DNA from: Allocoprobacillus merdigallinarum
Lineage (GTDB): Bacteria > Bacillota_I > Bacilli_A > Erysipelotrichales > Coprobacillaceae
Direction of reading: 5' to 3'
Assembly (NCBI GenBank): GCA_019117525.1
Contig: DWZO01000059.1
Coordinates: 1-58,091 of the forward strand
DNA: 58,091 nucleotides
In this document: positions 52,665 through 58,091 of the stretch, piece by piece
How positions within the stretch are numbered: the first letter of the stretch is position 1
Layout of the letters: the number at the start of each line of letters is the position of its first letter
Notes under the pieces: model-generated
The model's database searches: none
Seen by the model: only the letters and a program-made list of their open reading frames with translations
What the model was told of the DNA's origin: nothing
Position numbers and translations under genes: made by a program

Positions 52665-52932
52665 ATGATTTTAGGTATTATTTTAGAATTCATTGTTGTT
52701 TCTTGTATCATAGTCAAGATTTTAAACATAAAGTATCGTAATCAAAGTTATCTTAAAAAAGCCAATTCTCTTTTCACTGCTTTGTTATTGATTTATCTAC
52801 TGATTATCAACACGCAAAGAGATAGTGTCATCTCTTTTATTTCTTCTTATTCTATTATATATCATAACTTTGATTATTTATATTGTTCTTATCATTATTG
52901 AAACCATAAACACGATGAAGGGAAAAGGATAA
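52665..52932 (+). CDS. Small membrane protein, possibly frameshifted near 52856
   Basis: As read, the frame from 52665 ends at 52901 after 78 residues and has AAGGAAGG before its ATG. Near position 52856, in an AT repeat, the other frame continues as a convincing hydrophobic helix followed by a polar tail ETINTMKGKG, with a stop at 52930-52932. Adding one AT dinucleotide would join them into a two- or three-helix protein of about 90 residues. AT-rich DNA can yield hydrophobic peptides by chance, so this is tentative. Confidence 0.4.
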
Positions 52933-52963
52933 TGTATAAAAAATAATGGTCAAGTTTTATCTT

Positions 52964-52992
52964 TTTACTATCACTTTTTTAAATGTTATAAT
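52964..52992 (+). promoter_or_regulatory. Promoter of the SCP2-like/dehydrogenase operon
   Basis: TTTACT (52964-52969) and TATAAT (52987-52992) are separated by 17 nt. Confidence 0.65.
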
Positions 52993-53013
52993 ATTGATAA
53001 GGAGTGAGTGCAT

Positions 53014-53472
53014 ATGAAAAAGCTGATTATTTGGGTTGTGATGCAGTTTTTATATCGTGGTATGAAAGTTCTTTATCATGATGATCCACGTATGAAAGAA
53101 GAATTAGATGGATGGAAACAAGATAAATTTTTAGCATTACAAGTCATGCATGGACCTTCTATCACAATCAAATACACATATCAAAAAGGATTACAGAAAG
53201 TCAAAAATGTAAAACCTGATATTTGTATTACCTTTAAAAGCATTCAAACAGCTTTGCTTGTTTTTACAGGTATGATGAGTGTCAAAAGTGCTTATTTAGA
53301 ACATCGTTTTTCTTTAAGAGGAGATGTTTTTGAAAGTATGAGATTTGTCAGATGTGTTGATTTGGTGGAAACTTATCTTTTCCCTCGTTTTATGACAAAA
53401 CGTATTTTAAATCATCAGGAAAAGAAATATAAACCGACTTTATTGATTTATATAAAAGCTTTATTTTCTTAG
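53014..53472 (+). CDS. SCP2-like lipid-binding protein (tentative)
   Basis: The 152-residue protein has a pattern resembling SCP-2 sterol/lipid-carrier domains (DICITFKSIQTALLVFTGMM, then RFSLRGDVFESMRFVRCVDLVETYLFP). The match is by eye only. The N-terminal stretch KKLIIWVVMQFLY is hydrophobic but short. AAGGAGTGAGTG precedes the ATG. It starts an operon with an alcohol and an aldehyde dehydrogenase (11 nt to the next gene), so binding of a long-chain substrate is a plausible job. Confidence 0.5.
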   Translation: MKKLIIWVVMQFLYRGMKVLYHDDPRMKEELDGWKQDKFLALQVMHGPSITIKYTYQKGLQKVKNVKPDICITFKSIQTALLVFTGMMSVKSAYLEHRFSLRGDVFESMRFVRCVDLVETYLFPRFMTKRILNHQEKKYKPTLLIYIKALFS

Positions 53473-53483
53473 GAGGGATCATT

Positions 53484-54653
53484 ATGTATTTTGAATTTGT
53501 CAATAAAACAAAGGTATGTGCTGGGCAAAATGCTTTAAGCCAACTTGAATACGAATGTCAACAATATCATATGAAACATCCTCTGATTTTAACAGACCAT
53601 GTTTTATATCAACTCAAATATGTTGATATTCTTACCAAACATTTATCATTAGATTATAGTCTATATACAGATATTCCTGTTGATTCTTCTATTCATACAA
53701 TTGAAGATATTCAAGATTATTATATTAAAGAAAATTGTGATGGATTGATTGCTTTAGGTGGTGGAAGTGTTTTAGATACTGCTAAAGGTGTTTATTTGAT
53801 GTTATCACAGGAATGTGAATCCATTGAAGATATTTTAGGTTTTGAAGATTTAAAACTTGGTCAAGATGTGCCATTCTTTGCGATTCCTACAACAAGTGGG
53901 ACTGGTAGTGAAGCGACATGTGTCGCCGTAGTCAGTCATCCTGAAAAGCAAGTCAAACTGGAAATCATCTCACAGCATATTCAAAGTCATGTTGCTTTCC
54001 TTGATCCTGTCTTAACTCAAAACCTACCTCTCAAGACAACAGCTTCCACAGGTATTGATGCTTTAACACATGCTATTGAAGCTTATACATGTTCACAGAA
54101 AAATCCAATCAGTGATGCTTATGCTATCTTAGCGATACAAACCATTTCACAAAATATTTTAAAAGTCATAGACAATCCAAAAGATGAAAACATCCGATTA
54201 AATCTTGCTTTAGCTTCTTATGAAGCTGGATGTGCCTTTTCGAATTCAATGGTTGGTATCGTTCATGCCATTGGACATGCCTTAGGAGCTGTCTGCCATG
54301 TAGCTCATGGAGATGCCATGAGTATGCTGCTTGTCCCTTGTATGCGTTATAATTTTGAAGTCAATAAAGACTTATATGGGGATTTATTATTATATCTTGG
54401 ACAAAAAGAACTTTATAGTCAAACACCAAAGGAGCAGTTAGGACAAAAGGCAATTGATTATATTGCGCGTTTATTACAAACTTTACATGAAAAGACAAAT
54501 CTTCCTGTATCACTGGAAAGTGTTGAAAGTTTGCCTGAAAATATCAATGAAGTGGCTGAGAAGGCTTTAAATGATGGAGCTTTAATAGTCAATAACAAAT
54601 ATGCAAATAAACAAGATATTATCAATATATTGGAGGGTCATTATGGATATTAA
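53484..54653 (+). CDS. Iron-containing (group III) alcohol dehydrogenase
   Basis: The 389-residue protein has the NAD-binding GGGSVLDTAKG at about 93-103, the conserved PTTSGTGSEAT, and the metal-binding aspartate and histidines in DALTHAIEAYT and GIVHAIGHALGAVCHVAHGD. Group III enzymes interconvert alcohols and aldehydes using NAD(P)H. The aldehyde dehydrogenase gene overlaps its end by 11 nt, so the pair is translationally coupled. Substrate chain length cannot be read from the sequence. Confidence 0.9.
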   Translation: MYFEFVNKTKVCAGQNALSQLEYECQQYHMKHPLILTDHVLYQLKYVDILTKHLSLDYSLYTDIPVDSSIHTIEDIQDYYIKENCDGLIALGGGSVLDTAKGVYLMLSQECESIEDILGFEDLKLGQDVPFFAIPTTSGTGSEATCVAVVSHPEKQVKLEIISQHIQSHVAFLDPVLTQNLPLKTTASTGIDALTHAIEAYTCSQKNPISDAYAILAIQTISQNILKVIDNPKDENIRLNLALASYEAGCAFSNSMVGIVHAIGHALGAVCHVAHGDAMSMLLVPCMRYNFEVNKDLYGDLLLYLGQKELYSQTPKEQLGQKAIDYIARLLQTLHEKTNLPVSLESVESLPENINEVAEKALNDGALIVNNKYANKQDIINILEGHYGY

Positions 54654-56013
54654 AGAATTAGTGAAAACTCAACGTGAATTTTATCAGACACAATATACTA
54701 AAGATATTAGTCATAGAATACAGACTTTAAAAGCTTTGAGAACTTGGATTTTAGAACATCAAAATCGTATTATTGAAGCCTTGAAAAAAGATTTGAATAA
54801 AGATGCTGTCGAATCTTATATGTGTGAAATTGGTTTGGTTTTAAGTGAATTAAACTATCAGTTAAAACATATTAAAAAATGGAGTCGCAATAAATATGTC
54901 TGGACGCCAATCTCTCAATTCTATGGAACAAGCTTTGAATCTTATGAGCCTTATGGTGTGACATTGATTATGAGTCCTTGGAATTATCCTTTCATGTTAT
55001 CAATTGAACCAGCAGTTGGCGCTATTGCAGCTGGAAATACTGTAATTATCAAGCCGAGTGCTTATGCTCCAAATGTTTCACATGTGATTAAACAAATGGT
55101 GAGTGAAAGCTGCGATGAAAGATATGTGGCAGTTGTTGAAGGTGGAAGAGCTGAGAATACAGAACTTTTGGAACAACGTTTTGATTATATTTTCTTTACA
55201 GGTAGTGTGAGTGTTGGCAAACTGGTTATGGAAAAAGCGAGTCGTTATTTAACACCTGTAACTTTAGAATTAGGTGGGAAAAGTCCTTGTATCGTTGATG
55301 ATGATAAGAGCTTAAAACTGGCTGCTAAACGTATTGCTTTTGGTAAGTTTTTAAATGCTGGTCAGACATGTGTGGCTCCTGATTATTTATTAATCAAAGA
55401 CAAATATAAAGATCAGTTCATTCAATATATGAAAGATGTGATTCATGAATTCTTTGGTGATCAACCTTTACAAAATCCTCAACTTGTTAAAATTATTAAT
55501 CAAAAACACTTTGATAGATTATCACATTTATTAGAAAATCAGGATATTGTGATTGGTGGTCATAGAAATCTAGAAACTTTACAGATTGAACCAACGGTTG
55601 TTGATCATGTTGATGGAAACAATCCATTAATGCAAGAAGAAATCTTTGGTCCTATTCTTCCTATCTTAACTTATCAAAACATTGATGAAGCTATAGTCTT
55701 TATTAATCAAAGAGAAAAGCCACTGGCTTTCTATATCTTCTCTCAAGATAAGGCGATTCAAAAGAAATTATTAAAACATTGTAGCTTTGGTGGTGGATGT
55801 ATTAATGATACAATTATTCATCTTGCGACAAGTGAATTAGGTTTTGGTGGTGTTGGAAATAGTGGTATGGGATCATACCATGGTAAAAAGAGTTTTGAAA
55901 CTTTCTCTCATACCAGAAGTATTGTCAAAAAAGCAACTTGGATAGATTTACCAATGCGTTATTATCCTTATAATTCAATGAAAGATAAACTGATCAGAAT
56001 GTTTCTCAAATGA
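54643..56013 (+). CDS. Aldehyde dehydrogenase, class 3-like
   Basis: The 456-residue protein is shorter than the usual 490-500 and matches class 3 / fatty aldehyde dehydrogenases, including the C-terminal RYYPYNSMKDKL region. The catalytic glutamate is in LELGGKSPC, the catalytic cysteine in NAGQTCVAPDY, and the NAD loop in FFTGSVSVGK. I chose ATG 54643, with GGAGGG upstream. The longer frame to 54601 lies inside the alcohol dehydrogenase. With the alcohol dehydrogenase it could turn an alcohol into an acid, or the reverse. Confidence 0.9.
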   Translation: MDIKELVKTQREFYQTQYTKDISHRIQTLKALRTWILEHQNRIIEALKKDLNKDAVESYMCEIGLVLSELNYQLKHIKKWSRNKYVWTPISQFYGTSFESYEPYGVTLIMSPWNYPFMLSIEPAVGAIAAGNTVIIKPSAYAPNVSHVIKQMVSESCDERYVAVVEGGRAENTELLEQRFDYIFFTGSVSVGKLVMEKASRYLTPVTLELGGKSPCIVDDDKSLKLAAKRIAFGKFLNAGQTCVAPDYLLIKDKYKDQFIQYMKDVIHEFFGDQPLQNPQLVKIINQKHFDRLSHLLENQDIVIGGHRNLETLQIEPTVVDHVDGNNPLMQEEIFGPILPILTYQNIDEAIVFINQREKPLAFYIFSQDKAIQKKLLKHCSFGGGCINDTIIHLATSELGFGGVGNSGMGSYHGKKSFETFSHTRSIVKKATWIDLPMRYYPYNSMKDKLIRMFLK

Positions 56014-56089
56014 TTTCACATATTGTTAATATTGATTTAAAATATAATATATATCATATATATAAATACAACATAAAGGAGGAAATATG

Positions 56090-56326
56090 ATGAAGTGTCC
56101 TGTATGCAAAGATGTGACATTGCTTATGTCAGAAAAACATGGTATTGAAATTGATTATTGTCCTGAATGTCGTGGAATTTGGTTGGATCGTGGTGAACTT
56201 GATAAAATTATTGAACGAGCTTCAGGAGAACAAAAACAGCATTCATCTAAAGATTATGAAAAATCACACAAAAAGAAGAAAAGTTCTACTTTAATTGATA
56301 TTCTTGAAATCTTTGGTGGAGAATAA
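56090..56326 (+). CDS. Small zinc-ribbon protein (TFIIB-type zinc finger)
   Basis: The 78-residue protein begins with a CPVC...CPEC zinc ribbon and the signature RGIWLDRGELDKII of the zf-TFIIB family. It ends in a Lys-rich stretch followed by a short helix (LIDILEIFGG). AAGGAGG lies 7 nt before ATG 56090, and an ATG at 56087 is also possible. Function in bacteria is unknown. It has its own terminator. Confidence 0.8.
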   Translation: MKCPVCKDVTLLMSEKHGIEIDYCPECRGIWLDRGELDKIIERASGEQKQHSSKDYEKSHKKKKSSTLIDILEIFGGE

Positions 56327-56370
56327 AAGCTGTCAGGGATAAGTGAAATGCTTATGCCGACAGCTTTTTT
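56326..56370. terminator. Terminator between the zinc-ribbon gene and mscL
   Basis: An interrupted stem (AAGCTGTC with GACAGCTT, plus ATAAG with CTTAT) is followed by TTTTTTT. It lies between convergent genes. Confidence 0.88.
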
Positions 56371-56765
56371 TAGTCTTCTAATTGTGATGTACAATGAGGA
56401 CAACGTGATGCCTCAATATGAATTTCTGATTTACAAAACGGACAAATTTTCTTATCAGGAATAACTTCATCCTCTTTTTTACCAATACTCATGAGTTTAT
56501 TCACAGCCTTCATAATACAAAATAAAACAAAAGCCATAATAAAGAAATTTACTAATGACGAAAGAAATGCTGAAGCAAAACTTGCAATATCCTGTAATGT
56601 ATATATTTTTCCACCAGTGACAAAATTCAAAATAGGATTAATAAAATTGTCAGTTAAAGAGGTCACAATGCCAGTAAAAGCTCCCCCTATAATAACCCCA
56701 ATAGCCATATCCAGCATATTTCCACGTAAAGCAAACTTCTTAAATTCATTCATAAAATTCTTCAT
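56370..56765 (-). CDS. mscL: Large-conductance mechanosensitive channel with C-terminal zinc ribbon
   Basis: MscL opens under membrane tension to release solutes on osmotic downshock. The 131-residue protein has the family opening EFKKFALRGNMLDMAIGVIIGGAF and two membrane helices (about 15-45 and 68-95). The C-terminal end carries CPFCKSEIHIEASRCPHC, two CxxC pairs typical of a zinc ribbon, instead of the usual charged helix bundle. I chose ATG 56765, preceded by GGTGAAGAT. The longer frame to 56840 adds a peptide unlike the family. Confidence 0.9.
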   Translation of the reverse strand: MKNFMNEFKKFALRGNMLDMAIGVIIGGAFTGIVTSLTDNFINPILNFVTGGKIYTLQDIASFASAFLSSLVNFFIMAFVLFCIMKAVNKLMSIGKKEDEVIPDKKICPFCKSEIHIEASRCPHCTSQLED

Positions 56766-56827
56766 ATCTTCACCTACTTTTTCATAGAATAACATATTCC
56801 AACAAGAAAATACAGAATATCTTATCG

Positions 56828-56860
56828 TAAAAAAAGTCAAACAATATCATGTCTGACTTT
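56828..56860 (-). terminator. Terminator of the polysaccharide deacetylase gene
   Basis: AAAGTCA (56833-56839) pairs with TGACTTT (56854-56860) and is followed by T's on the minus strand. The second arm overlaps the stop codon. Confidence 0.8.
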
Positions 56861-58091
56861 AATTATTAACCCCATGATGTGGAGTAAATGATGTATCATC
56901 TATTCCTTTAAATGTATAACCTAATTTTTGATAATGTTCTATAATTTTTGGTAAAGCTTCTACAGTTGTTGATTTCGCAGCTGTATCATGCATTAATAAA
57001 TTAATATTTTTAGCTTTACTTTGGGTTGCATTTTTCACAATGACAGAAACAGGTCTGTTATTTCCACCAGCATCTGTTGAATCTGCATTCCAGTCATAAT
57101 ATTGATATCCTCTATTTTGAACTTCTGATACTAAAGTTGTCATCAAACCTTTACTATATTTTGCTGATTTGGTATTAGAACTTCCCCCAGGGAAACGAAT
57201 ATATTTAGGTACAAAACCAATTTGTTCTTTAACCATTTGTCCAATTTTATTTAAATCATCAAAATAAGCATCCATTGATGAATAAACTTCCTTATAATCA
57301 TGACTATAGGTATGTAATCCTATCGTATGTCCTTTTTCATAAGCTTCTTTAATATACTTATTACATTTTTTATTGTTACCAGTCACAAAGAATGTTGCTT
57401 TCGCATCATATTTATCCAATATATCAATAATTTTCTTTGTATTTTCAGATGGTCCATCATCAAATGTTAAATATACAATTTTCTCTTCACTTGATGGAAC
57501 AGCCTTTGTCACAACTTTTTTCAACACTTTAACATTTCTAGTAAAAGTATTAGCATTACCGCTTCTATCTTTAACTGTATATTTAACTGTATATGTTCCT
57601 GTTTTCTTCAAATCAACATCACTTGAATCTACAGTAATTTTTGGACTAGGATCTCGATTATCTTTAGCAGTTAAACCTGAAAGATAATCAACATCTCCAT
57701 TGACTCTTACAGTTAAATCATGTAATCCTGTTAATTCTGGTTTTTCAGTATCCTTGACAATATTGACTTCTATCTCTTTCTCTGTTTTATTGCCACCTTC
57801 ATCTTCCACAACAACAGTGACATTTTGTTTACCTTCTTTTGTAAAGTTATAATCTTTTTTAAAATATGCTTTTGTTTTTGTTGCATCTTTAATGTCTGAA
57901 ACAACATCTTTAACATCTACTTTCATACCAACATCTATATCTAAATTTTTAACTTTAAAAGTAGGTGCATGTGTATCTACAACTTTAACAGTTAAATCAT
58001 ATTTTTTATCATTTAATGCATACTGGATAGTATATCCACCTAATTTTTTTGTATCCACTTGACTTGCATCAATTTTTACATCGCTGCTTTT
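56859..58091 (-). CDS. Polysaccharide deacetylase with Ig-like domains, 5' end outside the window
   Basis: The frame stays open to the right edge, so the real start is outside. The part seen has at least two Ig-like domains, starting at DTHAPTFKV and DTEKPELTGL and each of about 75 residues. A NodB deacetylase domain follows. Its five motifs are visible: LTFDDGP, HTYSHD, RFPGGSS, DWNADSTD and LLMHDT. It would deacetylate peptidoglycan or another N-acetyl polysaccharide at the cell surface. The GTG at 58058 is an internal valine codon, not a start. Confidence 0.9.
   Translation of the reverse strand, partial: KSSDVKIDASQVDTKKLGGYTIQYALNDKKYDLTVKVVDTHAPTFKVKNLDIDVGMKVDVKDVVSDIKDATKTKAYFKKDYNFTKEGKQNVTVVVEDEGGNKTEKEIEVNIVKDTEKPELTGLHDLTVRVNGDVDYLSGLTAKDNRDPSPKITVDSSDVDLKKTGTYTVKYTVKDRSGNANTFTRNVKVLKKVVTKAVPSSEEKIVYLTFDDGPSENTKKIIDILDKYDAKATFFVTGNNKKCNKYIKEAYEKGHTIGLHTYSHDYKEVYSSMDAYFDDLNKIGQMVKEQIGFVPKYIRFPGGSSNTKSAKYSKGLMTTLVSEVQNRGYQYYDWNADSTDAGGNNRPVSVIVKNATQSKAKNINLLMHDTAAKSTTVEALPKIIEHYQKLGYTFKGIDDTSFTPHHGVNN

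Noticed and set aside
56766..56840. 25-codon N-terminal extension of mscL
   Set aside because: MscL proteins begin a few residues before the EFKKFALRGN motif, and a ribosome binding site precedes ATG 56765.
58056..58058. GTG as the start of the polysaccharide deacetylase
   Set aside because: The frame stays open to the right edge with sequence that fits the Ig-like domain, and no ribosome binding site or signal peptide precedes the GTG.

Overview
The window is AT-rich DNA from a spore-forming, low-GC Gram-positive bacterium. Strong AGGAGG-type ribosome binding sites, T-box leaders, a YabG-type sporulation protease, an OpuC-type osmolyte transporter and a Bacillus-like order around tatD/yabE/prs/glmU/ispE/yabG/rsmA all point to Firmicutes. 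A gut Erysipelotrichia-type lineage (Coprobacillus/Thomasclavelia-like) is my best guess, from general familiarity rather than a search. I see no rRNA, tRNA or CRISPR array.

Layout. Positions 269-10160 (minus strand) hold a complete leucine/valine/isoleucine operon, leuA-ilvN-ilvC-leuC-leuD-leuB-ilvD-ilvB. It is driven by one strong promoter and a T-box leader whose specifier reads CUC (Leu), and it ends in a terminator at 199-240. Positions 10302-10827 are the remnant of an ISL3-like insertion element bounded by near-perfect inverted repeats. Positions 10837-16517 (minus) carry an envelope-signalling cluster: a secreted RsgI-like lipoprotein, an ECF sigma factor, an RsgI-like membrane anti-sigma factor, a VTC-domain protein, a DUF4956 membrane protein and a CotH-family kinase-like protein. 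Positions 16629-24329 (minus) are housekeeping genes: deoC, a G5/3D-domain cell-wall protein, tatD, prs, glmU, ispE, yabG and rsmA. Positions 24461-26574 (minus) are a four-gene cassette with a LytTR regulator and small membrane proteins.

Positions 26715-34978 carry niaR with its niacin transporter niaX under a visible operator, rnmV, a YjjG-like nucleotidase, a lipoprotein, a YhgE/Pip membrane protein divergent from an Rrf2 regulator, an M42 peptidase and a Cof-type phosphatase. Positions 35041-39587 (minus) carry a lipase-like hydrolase, divIB/ftsQ and a two-gene osmolyte ABC transporter. Positions 39753-44482 hold a giant 2-hydroxyacyl-CoA dehydratase activator-like protein behind a MarR regulator, divergent from an M20 amidohydrolase. 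Positions 45982-48805 contain three damaged or unstable genes in a row: an AlbA/Schlafen-type regulator with a 14-bp tandem repeat and homopolymer tracts, an HD-domain protein without its HD doublet, and yggS with an in-frame TAA. Positions 48925-58091 carry a membrane protein, metG with a Met T-box, small orphan genes, an SCP2-like/alcohol dehydrogenase/aldehyde dehydrogenase operon, a zinc-ribbon protein, mscL, and the 3' part of a polysaccharide deacetylase that runs off the right edge.

The best candidates for something not fully described are the ECF/RsgI/VTC/DUF4956/CotH cluster with its secreted decoy-like paralogue, the slippage-prone AlbA-type gene, and the interrupted yggS. Many terminators overlap the stop codons of their genes, which gives a compact gene-end architecture.
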